Positions 36,687 to 47,813 of a stretch of 64,000 nucleotides of DNA are shown here, one piece after another. Position numbers and translations under genes: made by a program. The notes beneath the pieces were generated by a model. The model made no database searches and was not told the DNA's origin. It worked only from the letters and a program-made list of their open reading frames with translations. The DNA comes from Tenrec ecaudatus (taxonomy: Eukaryota; Chordata; Mammalia; Afrosoricida; Tenrecidae), in assembly GCF_050624435.1 (NCBI RefSeq), contig NC_134538.1, positions 129,624,937 through 129,688,936 of the forward strand, written 5' to 3'. Each line of letters starts with the position of its first letter. Position 1 is the first letter of the stretch.

Positions 36687-37055
36687 TTCTAGAGGAGATA
36701 CATGCTTATGTCATAGCATGTTGGGTTTTATTATTTATACCTTAGACATGAAATTATCTATTGATACAGTGGCTACGAATAGTGTTTTGTTGTAAGACTA
36801 CCTGAACTTGAAGATTAGCTCTGTTACTTATATGTTCGCCTTTGGGCAACCCTCTGCCTCCATTCCACAGTTTCCTCATCTGTGTAATGGGAATAATAAT
36901 ACTTAAACTCCTTGCCTATTGGGTAGACAGTCATTTAGAACACATAATAAGCATGCTGTAAGTCTCCTTCTAAGCCTCAAGCCCCATAAATTTCTTTCTG
37001 TATATTTACAAATATAAAACTATTATCTACATCTTGTTACATACACGATACTGAA
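36687..37055. other. Unassigned DNA
   Basis: No recognised feature. 'cctcatctgtgtaatggg' resembles a widespread mammalian SINE phrase (MIR), but the match is too short to call. Confidence 0.4.
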
Positions 37056-37258
37056 GGGGATCATGGGTGGCACACATCGTTAAATGTTTGACTATTAGCC
37101 AAAGAGTTGGACATTCAAGTCCACCTAGAGACACCTCTACAGACAAACCTGGAGATCAGCTTCCACAAGGTCTCAGCATTGTAAACCCTATAAAGTGGGT
37201 CTACTCTACACACAAGGGTTGACATAAGTCGGAATCCATATGATGACAACTCACCACC
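37056..37258 (+). mobile_element. AfroSINE, divergent variant
   Basis: 'catgggtggcacacatcgtt', 'tattagccaaagagttggac', 'gtaaaccctataaagtgggt' and 'cggaatccatatgatgacaa' follow the SINE order. The body differs from the GAGAAAGATGAGGC type, so it may be a second AfroSINE subtype. Confidence 0.6.
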
Positions 37259-37507
37259 ATAACAGACATTCAGAAATTTAATGTGATGTGTCTGGGAGAG
37301 CTTTAAGAATGACAGGACCATGTTCATTTTGCTGAAATGAAACATGTGCATGATGTTTCCTTATTATAAGGTACACAAAATGCCACTGTATTGAATGCTG
37401 ACTAAAAAACATTGACTAAAAAAACTGTTGTGGTTTGATTGAACTATGAGAGGATAGGATGTCTGAATTAGCTCTTAATAAAATGATTTGAGGGAAAAAA
37501 TCTAGTG

Positions 37508-39115
37508 GTTGTTTTTGGATGCCACTGAATCAGTTATGAATCTATGTACATCAGAAGGAAGCACCACCCAGCCTGTGCCATCCTCACAACACTTCCTACT
37601 CTGTGTTTGAACCCATTGCTGCAACCACCGTTTAAATACCCCTTCTGCAGGGTCTTCCTCTTTTTCTTAACCTTCCACTTTAGTAAGTATGATGTCCTTC
37701 TCAAGATCCCACCTAATGACATATCCAAAGTACATGAAACAAATTCTGTACTCCTTTTGACACATATTGATTGGTTCTTCTGACACTCCATGGTCTAGTT
37801 AATACTCTTCATTAAAACGACAATTAAAAAGCATCAATTATTTTCATTCTTCCCCATTCATTGCCCAACTTATGCACATGTATAAAACCATTGAAAATAC
37901 CATGGCTTCCAATGTAAATGAGAGGAATTACTGAAAACTGAATGAAGGCCAAACATGATAGTGGGAAAAGAGGAAAGTAAAAGGAAAGAGAATAAAGAAC
38001 TAGGAGGCAAAGAACATTTATAGAGACCTAAATACAGGCATGTATATGTATTTATATAAACAATAGGGAAATAGATCTATGTACATATATTTGTTCTAAT
38101 AACCTAGCATTCCGTGGTGCTCACTTTCCCCACACAATCGCTGAAGACAAAATGAATGCATAAGCAAATGTGGTTAAGAAAGCTGATGGTGCCTGGCTAT
38201 CAAAAGATATAGCATTTGTGGTCTTAAAGGCTTGAAGATAAACAAGCAGCCATCTAGCTGAGAAGCAACTAAGCCCACATGGAAGAAGCACATAAGCCTG
38301 GGTGATCATGAGGTGTCCATGGGATTAGGTAGACGCATCAAAGATCCAGAACAAAAAAATCACAACAATGTGAATGAGGAGGAGTGCGGGGTGGAGACCC
38401 AAAGCCCATCTGTAGACAAGTGGACACCCCCTTACAGAAGGGTCACAAAGAAGAGACAAGTCAGTCAGGGTGCAGTACAGTATAGTTTCCAGATCAGAGC
38501 TGGCAACACAGGGAATCCAGGACAGATAAACCTCTCAGGACCAATAATGAGAATAGCAATACCAGGAGGGGAAGAGGGAGGTGGAGGGAGAAAAGAAAAG
38601 GGTAATCAATCATATTGATCAACATATAACCACCCTGCTGGGGGGACGAACAACAGAAAAATGGGTGAAGGGAGATATTGGCCAGTGTAAGAGATTAAAA
38701 AAATGATAAATTATCAAGGATTCCTGAGGGAAGGTGAGTGGGAGTGGGTGAGGTGGCTGATACCAAGGGCTCAAATAGAAAGAAAATGTTTTGAAATTGA
38801 TGATGGCAACATATGTACAAATGTGCTTGACACAATGTGTGTATGTATATATTGATTGTGATAAGAGCTGCAGGAGTCCCCAATAAAATGATTTTTTAAA
38901 ATCAAAAAAGAAAGAAAATATGATGGTTTGGCCAGGCACCCCATAATCTTCCAGATGTTCTGTACCAAACTGACCAGTGCACTACGTTATTTGATTTGCT
39001 GGCTCCTGCTTTTGTTGCATTAATTGTGGATCCAAATAAAAGGAATATCTTGAAAATTTCAACCCATTTCCCAGTTATCATAATGCTACTTATTGGTGTA
39101 ATGCATTGGATACCA
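37508..39115 (-). mobile_element. BovB/RTE LINE interrupted by L1
   Basis: 37508-37911 is antisense BovB from its 3' terminus ('ggatgccactgaatcagtt') to 'gaaaataccatggcttcc'. The next antisense BovB phrase, 'gatggtttggccaggcacc', resumes at about 38920, after a plus-strand L1 tail, and continues to 'gctacttattggtg' near 39100. Confidence 0.75.
37912..38915 (+). mobile_element. L1 3' UTR copy inside BovB
   Basis: 'gaggaattactgaaaactga', 'aaactaggaggcaaag' type sequence, 'ttaaaggcttgaagataaac', 'gtgcggggtggagacccaa', 'aatccaggacagataaacc', and the 3' end 'cccaataaaatgatttttta' followed by A-rich DNA. No microsatellite and a single tail, so it belongs to the older subfamily also seen at 56055-57895. 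'gaaaatac/t..atgg' flanks both ends. Confidence 0.8.
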
Positions 39116-39117
39116 TG

Positions 39118-39515
39118 TCTATTAAATAAGGAAGACTGAAAAAGAATTGATGCATTTTCTTTATGGTGCTGGTGAAAAATGTTGAAAGTCTCATGGACTG
39201 CCAAAAGCACAAACAAATCTGTGTAAAAAGAAGTACAGCCAGAATGCATCTTATTAGGGAGGATCACAGATTTTGGCTAACGTACTTTGGACATATTATC
39301 TGGAGGGACCAGTCCCAGGACAAAGATACTTTTGCTTGGTAAACTAGAAGGGCAACACAAAAAAAGGAAGACCCTCAATGGCATGGATTGACACAATGGC
39401 TACAATGGGCTCAAACACAATACAAATTGTGAGAATGGCCCAGGACCCACAGAGGGTCACTGTGATTCATAACCTACTTGTAGGACCAAAAGAACAACTT
39501 AATGGTTCATTGATG
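39118..39515 (+). mobile_element. BovB/RTE LINE 3' end, inverted against neighbour
   Basis: Plus-strand BovB from 'aataaggaagactgaaaaag' through 'acaaatctgtgtaaaaagaa', 'actttggacatattatctgg', 'ggattgacacaatggctac' to the 3' end. It covers the same BovB portion as 37508-37911, on the other strand. Confidence 0.8.
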
Positions 39516-40224
39516 ATGACTTATGAGTTTCTTTATGCTGGAGTACAACCCATATTGAAGGATCTATGATATTTATCAGTAAGTGTATGGTCTTAATTTG
39601 TGGTCACTATTTTATCTTTCTAGTTTCTAATATCCATTGCAATGGCTACATCGGAAATTAAACACAAAATTCATGGTTAGAGGGTTTATTAACAAATGAA
39701 ATCAATTGTAATGTCAATGAGAAATGCTACTAGAACTTGTTACAAAGTTTCAGGTTTGCTAAGAAATGTCCAAAGGTGTACACCACTATGCTGGAAGCAC
39801 AATCTAAAGGCATGTCTCCCTGGATTTGCAGAGCTCAATCTTTGTGGATTTGCAAACCAACCTCCTTGAGCTAAGTGCCTAGAGGCAGCCTACTCCAGTA
39901 AACCTTAGCAAGTCCAAGTATCCCAATTAAGTACGCAGAGGCGCCCCGCTCTGCAATGGATCCTCCTGTACCAAAGCCCTCAACTTGCTCTGTGGATTGA
40001 GATGAGCATCATTCTGTTCCATGCTCTGGATCCTGGGTCTGCTGTTGCTTCTCTCATGGGAGTGCTGTCATTTGGATCCTAGAAAGTCATTGTGCAGGCA
40101 TCTTGGGTCCAGAGGACATTCTCCATTCCAGAGGACACCTGTATCTTCCCCCCAGAACCATGCAGTGAAAGGAGGTTTGGTAGGAATTAACAGCTTTCCC
40201 CCAGTAGAGTCACATTGAATAATT
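39516..40224. other. Unassigned, partly GC-richer block
   Basis: 39790-40210 is GC-richer, with phrases such as 'gtgcctagaggcagcctac'. Repeat-like, family unknown. Confidence 0.3.
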
Positions 40225-40530
40225 CATTTCCCTTGCAGTAAGTGCTTCAAGGCCTTTTTGTTTTCAACATGTAAGATACCATGTCATCCGTATATTGAAA
40301 TGTGTTAAGGAATCCTTCTCCATTCCTATTTCCATGTAAACCCTTTCTTTTCGGTATAGTGGCCACATATTTCTTACAAACTCATGGATGCTTCTTGTGT
40401 TGATCAATATTTTGCCTAGAGAATACATTGAATTTGCACCTTAAGCTTCCATTTTTCTTTAGTGTTTTCCACTTGAGAACTACTGAGGAGGTAAATCACT
40501 GACTGCTTGTCTTACAAAGAGAATCATCAA
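40225..40530 (-). mobile_element. Possible BovB fragment
   Basis: 'agtaagtgcttcaaggcctt' and 'ccatgtcatccgtatattga' resemble antisense BovB around the region just downstream of YADD. The rest is too diverged to be sure. Confidence 0.35.
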
Positions 40531-41029
40531 ACTCCAGTAGTATTTATCATAAATAATGAATGATGTACTAGTATAGAATTAGAGCAATAATTAAAAGAAC
40601 ATTTCATCTCAACTATCCATAAATTAGATTTCTGACAGACTCATTTAGTTTCTCTTTTAAATGGTGCATACTTAGTGTTTCAAGGTTAAAATACGTGAAC
40701 TTATCTGGTGCCTGTGCCACGATCACACATTATGAATGCATAGGCAACAACACATTTCTAATTTAGAGAAACAGCGATTTGTAAAGCAATTGTAAAATGC
40801 CCTTTTAAAATGTTATTTTTTGAGAAAAGGAAATAGTGGGAAATCCATGTGGTAGATGTAATAGGGAATTTGTTTTACACATTAAAAATATTTGTACTTT
40901 CTATGATAGTGATTGATATGAAATTGGGTACATTTTAAGGTTTTACAGTGAACTTTAAGATTTTTTTCTTTTCAGTAAATTTTCAAACGTCTTCAAAAAT
41001 TAAGCTTTGAGTAATTACTGTTAGACATC
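40531..41029. other. Unassigned AT-rich DNA
   Basis: No recognised feature. Confidence 0.45.
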
Positions 41030-41430
41030 TTGGTGATGTGATGTAGTGGTCAAAGCACTGCTGTTAACTACAAAGAGGATAGTTCAAACACATCAGTCAC
41101 TCTAGTAAGGTAACCAGACGTCCCGCTTTTGGTGGGACAGTCCTGATTTTAAACAATTTTTCCCGCATCCCATGGAATTTTTAAAAGGTCCTGATTTTTG
41201 GAAAGCATGCACGCCAAGCTAGGGTATACAGTTTTTGGCTGGAATGTGGCTATTTCACCAGGATATGCGTTTTATCAATGGTGTCCCACTTTACCAATGT
41301 TAAAATCTGGGTAGGAAGATGAGCTGTCTGCTCCCATAAAGATTTGAAGTCCCCAAGCCTTAGGGAATAGGTCTACTTTGTTCTATGGATCCCCCACAAG
41401 TTCAAATTGACTGCACCTCAGCTAGTTTAT
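41030..41430 (+). mobile_element. AfroSINE split by a nested insertion
   Basis: SINE head 'ggtgatgtgatgtagtggtc' to 'aaacacatcagtcactctag' at 41031-41105. SINE body resumes at about 41313 with 'gaagatgagctgtctgctcc' and continues to 'gttcaaattgactgcacctc'. The intervening 200 bp are foreign to the SINE. Confidence 0.75.
41106..41312. mobile_element. Short DNA-transposon-like insert in SINE
   Basis: The left end reads 'ggtaaccagacgtcccgctt' and the right end 'ccaatgttaaaatctgggta'. CCAGA/TCTGG form imperfect inverted ends. Internal 'gtccc'-rich segments are repeated. It looks like a small non-autonomous DNA element (MITE-like), possibly hAT-related, but I cannot name it. Confidence 0.5.
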
Positions 41431-41630
41431 TCATTTGTTTAAAAGAATTTTATGTATAGGCCACAGAGATTCAGCCAGCTCAAAATAACTGCTCCCTGGT
41501 CCACCAGTGTCCTCCGCTGTGATCACAGAGCAATCTGACTTCCCAGAACCTTTCTGCTCAGTTCTCTGCATGCAGTGCCCGCCCCCATGAGAGCGGAACT
41601 GGGCGGGAAATTCAAAACTGCAAGTCTAAA

Positions 41631-41631
<1 letters not shown>

Positions 41632-41668
<37 letters not shown>
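41632..41668 (+). repeat. (AC)n microsatellite
   Basis: About 18 AC units, ending about ten bases before the left end of the transposon at 41679. Confidence 0.97.
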
Positions 41669-41670
<2 letters not shown>

Positions 41671-41689
41671 GAGAATTACCGTATATACT

Positions 41690-41752
41690 CGTGTATAAGC
41701 CAAGTTTTTCAGCACAAAAAATGTGCTGAAAAACGGGTTTGGCTTATACACG
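41690..41752 (+). repeat. Palindrome at transposon left end
   Basis: Arms 41690-41716 and 41722-41752 around an AAAAA loop. The inner 13 bp pair perfectly ('gtttttcagcaca' with 'tgtgctgaaaaac'). The outer arm repeats the terminal 'cgtgtataagccaa' in reverse after a small bulge. It extends the terminal repeat inward, as a subterminal hairpin. Confidence 0.85.
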
Positions 41753-42168
41753 GGCCAGTGGTACCCCCAACGAGGTATAACATCTCACTGGGGCCCCCTG
41801 AGGTAACAGGATGAGTGCCCATTATCTACTGGGTGATTGCCATTTCTCCCCTGTTCATTCAAAGCCCCGCTGACACTGCAGGGTTTTGAATGTTTACTCA
41901 CATCTAACCAATCAGAGCCATCCTATGACGTGGACGGCTCCAATTCGCAGAAGTACCTGCAGTGATTCACTTAAGCCAGCAGCTGAACTGGTAAGGATGT
42001 GTCTGTGGCTGCACTCCATCTCTCCCCTCTGGTCTCTGTGTTAATTCACATCCTGCATCCCTCACCCACAAGGACTCCCACACTCCTCCTAGCTAACACG
42101 TCATGGAGGGTGGGGGGCAATAACATGAAAGTTCTTTTTCAAAGTCTTATTTTTTTTATCCTATTTTA

Positions 42169-43473
42169 TACTCTTGAACCAAAACAAAAATGCTGGTCAT
42201 ATGAAGCTGGTTTCAAATGAAGGTGTGTCAAGAGCAGAGGAGAGCAATAACAGTATTGCAAGTAGGGAATTCCCTGTTGCGAAAAGCAAGTGAGGGAGTG
42301 GCAGAAAATGAAGGCTGACGTGGAACAGATTCCAAAAGCTAAAAAAGTTTGTCGTGGTTTAACTTCTTTTTATGGGGTTCTAGAGAGTGAATTGCATAAA
42401 TTGGTCTGGAGTGCCATCAAAATGGTTACTGCGTAACACGCATGGGAACATGTAGAGCATATGTGCTCTACAAATGGCAAAGGATGACAAATATAAAGCA
42501 CCAGGCATTGAAAAATTTGCTGCGTCAGCAGGATGGTGTACCCACTTCATGAATATGTTTGAGACAAAGAACAAAGATTTCCCAGAAATTGGCACAATAC
42601 CTTGAAGAAAAAATTATGTCATTCCAGTCATTTATTATATTTATTACCTGACAGATATTGGGAATATGGATGAAACTGCCGTGACTTTTGGTCTTACAAG
42701 CTACAGAACTCTGGCAAGTTTAGGAGAAAACAACATTTTTCTCAAAACCACAGGAAATGAAAAAAATACCCAGCACTTTACAGGTGTTCTTTCATGTTTG
42801 GCTAACGGAACTAAGTTGCGTCCTGTCGTTATTTTTCAAAGAAAGACCTTGCCTAAAAAATCAATATCCCACCAAGAATTACTGTTCATGCACATGTTAA
42901 AGGCTGGATGGATGAAGACACACAAATGGCTGGAAGAAATTTGGAACCGACGACCAGGAGCAGCCTTAAACAAAAAGCCATTGTTACTTATTTGGGATTT
43001 GTTCAGAGCCCACCTATCGGATGACATAAAAAAATTGGCAAAGTCAAGTAAAGTTACTTTAGCCACTATTCCAGGTGAGCTTACATCTGTACTGAGCCTC
43101 TGGATGTATCTTTGAATATGCCTTTTAAAGACCATGTGTGAAGGATGTGGCATGAATGGATGTCATCTGGCTAAGCTGACTAACGAAAGGAGGAAATCTC
43201 ATGAAGCCTGACATATAGTTACCGGTAATAGCAAAGTGGGTTCGAGATGCATGGGAAGACATTCCAGAAGACATGGTGCGACGTGCCTTCCAGAAATGTA
43301 GTATTAGTAATGCTATGGATGGCAGTGAAGACTGTGCTGCGTATGAAAATGACAGCAGTGATGGTGATGACGGCGATCTCAGTGAGGACAGCGTCTATGA
43401 TGAGCTCACACCAGCTGAAGCTCTGCATTGGGATACGGATGATGATGAAGAATACAGTTTTGAAAGATTTTAA
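42169..43473 (+). pseudogene. Decayed pogo/Tc2-like transposase
   Basis: Family transposases have an N-terminal helix-turn-helix DNA-binding region, a DDE-type nuclease core and a C-terminal tail. N-terminal traces (42180-42560) appear in shifting frames: YEAGFK, AREFPVAKSK-like and WCTHFM. The core is open from 42666 to 43115, with the first acidic residue in MDET (42669-42671) and the second in LLIWDLFRAH (42996-42998). The expected third aspartate lies in PLDVS at 43103-43105 but in the next frame, because one base seems missing near 43094. Allowing for that base, the last two aspartates are 35 residues apart. The C-terminal part (43273-43473) reads FQKCSISNAMDGSED and ends in an acidic DDDEEYSFERF tail. 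Several stops mean no functional product. Confidence 0.8.
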
Positions 43474-43837
43474 CTACATTTTAGCTTGGTTGCTGATTGA
43501 GCTCAGGGAATAATACTCTTAAGGTATCATTCTTAATACTTTATTGTTTTTGCTGAACCTATTTCTACTTACTGTGCTGGTTTACTAATGTTAAATGACA
43601 TGTCCTTTTATTTATGTTTTTTATTTAAAATAAATATTTAAATACATTACCCCACTGATGTCTCAATTTTTAGTAATTTTATCTTTCATTTGTTTTGATT
43701 ATTGAAACTCACCAATAGCTTCTGCATTTTCCACCCTAGGTTTATACTCGAGTCAATCAGTTTTTCTGGTTTCACAGGTAACAATTAGGTACCTCGGTTT
43801 ATACTCAGGTGGGCTTATAATCAAGCATATACAGTAC

Positions 43838-44341
43838 CCTGTATTAGAGCATATCACCTCTGATTTGTCCCTAGATCAGTCTCCAGTGCCCTGCCTGCCC
43901 TTTTACTGTCATTAGGAAAATTTTTGCCTGGAAAATTTTTGTCCATGGCATCAAAACAGTGTCATTTTATCACAAAAGGAGTATTAGACCAGATAAGCAA
44001 CAGCGACAGTGATTTAGAATTAGTCGCAGAATTGAATGATACATTGATTACGTTATTGAAAAAACTATACTATTCTTATACTTATTATATTATAATATTT
44101 GATTTTGTGTATTAAAGTTTATCATACTTGGAATGTCTACTAGAGATATTAAAATGTGTAATTGCTTAAGAATTACAGGCCTACAATATAAAACAACAAA
44201 TTTTATGCAAAACAATGTACAGCTTTTGGTACAAAATTACTGACATAATTAGACCACCAGGGAGGTTAAAACAGATTTCCAAATGGGCTGTTTATGGATC
44301 ATTGAGACTTCATCGCCAATTTATGAATAGAAAATCAGTTT
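43838..44341. other. Unassigned AT-rich DNA
   Basis: The frame 43924-44115 begins with an FHxKGVLDQISNSDSDLE-like stretch but has no recognised family. Possibly a leftover of a transposon-encoded protein, not supported further. Confidence 0.35.
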
Positions 44342-44525
44342 ACCTGTAGCAGTTACACATTAGGCCACTCACTGCAAGTTCAGTGGTTTTAAATCACCAG
44401 CTGCTCCACAGGAGAAAGCCAGAGCTTTCTACTCCAAAAAAGAAAAACAGTCTCAAAAACTCACAGGGGTGTTTTACCCTGTCCTATAGGGTCACAATGA
44501 GTCAGCATCAATTTGATGGCAGTGA
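44342..44525 (+). mobile_element. AfroSINE
   Basis: 'aggagaaagccagagctttc', 'caaaaactcacaggggtgtt', 'ccctgtcctatagggtcaca' and 'tcaatttgatggcagtgata' in SINE order. A well preserved copy. Confidence 0.85.
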
Positions 44526-45379
44526 TATTTTTTAATGAAAAATATGGCATGAAGCAGATAGAGTATCATTGGCTTAACTATTGCTACTACTATTGTCTAT
44601 GTGTTGTGTGAGAGCCCACTAATGCTAACCATCTGTTCCAGGTACTCACTGATCAGTGGAAAAATAAAACCAACAGTTGCTCTCAAGTCTATCCCAATGC
44701 ATGCGGTCCTTATTCATGTCAAAATAGAATTATGCTCCATGACTTTTTAATGGCTGATTTTTCATTAGTAGATCAAGAAGTCTTTCTTCAGGGGTTTACC
44801 TGGCTGGACTTCACCATCCATCTCCTGTTGTCACACACATTAACCATTTGTGTTGGCAGAGACTGCTCTGTCAGTGAAAGCTTATTCAAAAGACCAACTT
44901 CATGTTGCCACCTGAATGCAGGGAGGTTACTAAATTGGAATTAGAAGCCAATGACATATAACTCGCAGACCATTAGTTTACACTATAAAATTTTTGGGGT
45001 GGGAGTGGGGGTGGCAGGTGGAGGGGGTTCTCACACAATGATGACTCCAAATCATTTTTCGGTAGCACAAAAGAGACAGAGAGTGAAATCTCATTAACTA
45101 ATAAATGAATATATAATCCTCACACAAGTCTTGAGTCATCTATGAAACCACTATTATACTGACCTGTATTTCTAAGCAACAATAGTTTTGTAGTTACTCA
45201 ACCCTTTTTATGTGTGTAATAATTTAATGGCATTTATGAATAAAATGGATAAAATAATATTGAAAGGAAAGTAGGCTATATGTGGCAGATAATAGAATAT
45301 TATTGTGCCTTTCATGCTTGCTTATTCCTCATACAGGAAGCTACTCATTTACTGGGGCTCTGGAATGGCCCTTGTGCTA
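44526..45379. other. Unassigned DNA
   Basis: No supported feature. Confidence 0.45.
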
Positions 45380-45583
45380 GAAACTCCCGTCCAGGTAGAA
45401 GGAGTCTACCAATTGATCTGAACGCATAGGCATTGGTGAGAGTGAGAAGAACAGAAAGAAAAGAAACTTTTCCAAGGTCTGGAAACTCCCGTCCAGGTAG
45501 AAGGAGTCTACCAATTGATCTGAACGCAAAGGCATTGGTGAGAGTGAGAAGAACAGAAAGAAAAGAAACTTTTCCAAGGTCTG
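45380..45583 (+). repeat. 102-bp perfect-phase tandem duplication
   Basis: Unit 1 is 45380-45481 and unit 2 is 45482-45583. Both run from 'gaaactcccgtccaggtaga' to 'cttttccaaggtctg' and differ at one base only (gcaTagg versus gcaAagg). 102 is a multiple of three, so the reading frames 45433-45615 (+) and 45377-45595 (-) simply repeat. No flanking DNA resembles a retroposon. Confidence 0.97.
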
Positions 45584-47768
45584 CGCCACTATCATTAAAT
45601 ATTAGCTGTTTTTAATCTTAAAACGGTCAACTGTCAGCTTAAAAACTGTCAAAAATGAAAATATCTTTATTTTTCATGTTGTGGGGCCAGTTTCATTTTG
45701 GGAAACACTCTTCTTGTACATCTTACATTCAGGAACTCAGTCACTACAGCCTTTGTCTATTTGTCAATAGATTATTTTAAAATCATAAAAGTGAACAGTT
45801 TTGGAGACTAACACGTTTGATCCATCAAAAAATCAGGATGGATATAACGATATATTTGTGACCTCTGAGATCGTTGTAACAATTAAAATGAGAGTTAAAA
45901 GTTTAAAACTTAAAGCTTTCTAGAAAAAAAAAATCACTACCATAGAGTTAACTCCTTCTAAAGAACATAGATACATTTCATTTGAAAACAAGTTTTCAAT
46001 TAGGCTTTCTCTGTCTCTTTGTCTAAATATTTGTATGAGGAGAGGGGTCATTATTGAGCTTTAGAAGTCTTAAAATATTGAGGAGATTGGTTAAAATGTG
46101 ACTCTGAGTTAATCACAAATTGAGAAACCATGCCCAATATTATCAGAAGTAAGGGTACAGATGGAATTCTAGGTGGTGGTGTTTAATGTTTCTTATTAAA
46201 TATGCAATGAGTATAAACGCGAAGGTGATGCCCAAAGTTGCCCTTTCTTCATCTGATTATGCATTTGCATGACTGGGAAAAAACATTGTCTTGGTAAATT
46301 TAAATGAGATAGAATATGATGAAGATGCATTTATTAGCCAATATACATAGATTTGGCTAAATTGATGAGAAATGTGATTAAGAAACAGATTTACAGATTA
46401 ATATATGAAAATTAACTTAGCACTTATTTATTATCTACTTACTAGATATATCATAGGATATGTACAAGTTTGGTAGATATAATTGATCTATAGATTTTTA
46501 TAATACCTGCAAGAGCACCCAATAAAAAATTTTAAATTAAAATAAATTAAGTGGACAAAATGATGGCCCCATTTAGGGGCGAGGGAAACAATATCATAGG
46601 AAAAGCTTTTAAACAATAATTCATCACGGCAGAATTGGCTGTCAGTGAATCCAATAAGCTCCGTTAGCAGAAAAATGCACTTATTTAAAAGTATAATTTG
46701 GTGGTTCATAATACTCTCAATCCACCTTGGATTTTAAATGCTATCATTCATGGGTTGCTGCTACTGTTTTTAGCACCTTTAAAATGCACTACAAACTATA
46801 CCAAGATTATAAACACCTGTATATTTCTGCATACATATGTATAGAAAATCAATATTGTTATACTAAAGTGTTTGCAAAATATTACAACAGTCTCAGTAGT
46901 TCTATGCATCCAGCACTGCTTTGATTTGCCTTTAGAATCTTATCCTTGTTTTTATAGTGTGAGACAATAAATGCTTCCAATTTACTTATCTTTCTTTTGC
47001 AGAGGAAAGATCGTTCATCACGTCAATTAGTTTCTTTTGGATAAGCATCTTCCAAAGCGTAAAATTTTTTTTAAAATCTTTATCCAGATGCTAAGATGAA
47101 CAAATGAATATTTAACATAATTTAACAGGTCCTTTCACAAGATCCCTCCTACACGGAAATTCTCAGGCTGAAGAACAGCGAGAGAGAGACAGAAAGGGTT
47201 TCCTTGGAGACAATGCTGAGTAAACCAACATTCTTCAGTCTTTGCTTGGTATTACTCAAATGTTTTAGAATATTCCCCCGAGTCTCTGCTGCCTTCCTGA
47301 GGAGAGCAAAACATCGGGCAGCTCTCAAATCATTTTGCCAACGTACAAGAGCCTAAACGAGGGACTTACATTAATTCATTTATTCAGTCAGTCAGCCATT
47401 GTGTTGATTCAAGAATTATGATTCAAGTGAAATCTGAAGAGGAAATGATGTGAAACTACACCAGGTGGTAGACAAGATGCTGTCGCTGTCCGCTGCCATC
47501 AAGCAAGTGGCTGACTTAGGACGCCTCGCCCAGGGCCTCACTCAGCACACATGCCGTGGAGGTTTACCTGAGTGGCCTCTTTATGGGAGCATTCCCCAGG
47601 GCTGTCTTCCACACAGCCACTAGGGTGATAAGACCAGTCATCAACCCACTGGAAAGTTGTCCTTGACTTCTCTTATAGCATTTTAAAATGGGGGGAAAGC
47701 ATAGTGTGTTAAGTTGGGTATTCTAGAGAAGCAAAACCAGTGACACCTGTATGCAAGTGTTGTAATAG

Positions 47769-47770
<2 letters not shown>
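45584..47770. other. Long unassigned AT-rich stretch
   Basis: About 2.2 kb without a recognised repeat or exon. 47140-47650 is less AT-rich but not assignable. Confidence 0.5.

Positions 47771-47811
<41 letters not shown>
47771..47811 (+). repeat. (TA)n microsatellite
   Basis: About 20 uninterrupted AT units, outside any retroposon I can identify. Confidence 0.97.

Positions 47812-47813
<2 letters not shown>

Larger units (their letters stand above)
41679..43835 (+). mobile_element. pogo/Tc2-like DNA transposon, near complete
   Basis: Left end 'ccgtatatactcgtgtataa' and, read inward on the other strand, right end 'ctgtatatgcttgattataa'. The ends are inverted and sit directly between TA dinucleotides (41677-41678 and 43836-43837), the target duplication of the Tc1/mariner superfamily. 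Subterminal motifs repeat at the right ('tttatactcgagtcaatc', 'cggtttatactcaggtgg'). The 2157-bp body carries one decayed transposase on the plus strand. The family resembles Tigger/Tc2-type mammalian elements; the exact name is uncertain. Confidence 0.8.

Noticed and set aside
38930-39515. Twin-primed single BovB insertion
   Set aside because: The minus-strand copy also contains the 3' region (37508-37911) that the plus-strand piece covers, so two copies are needed.
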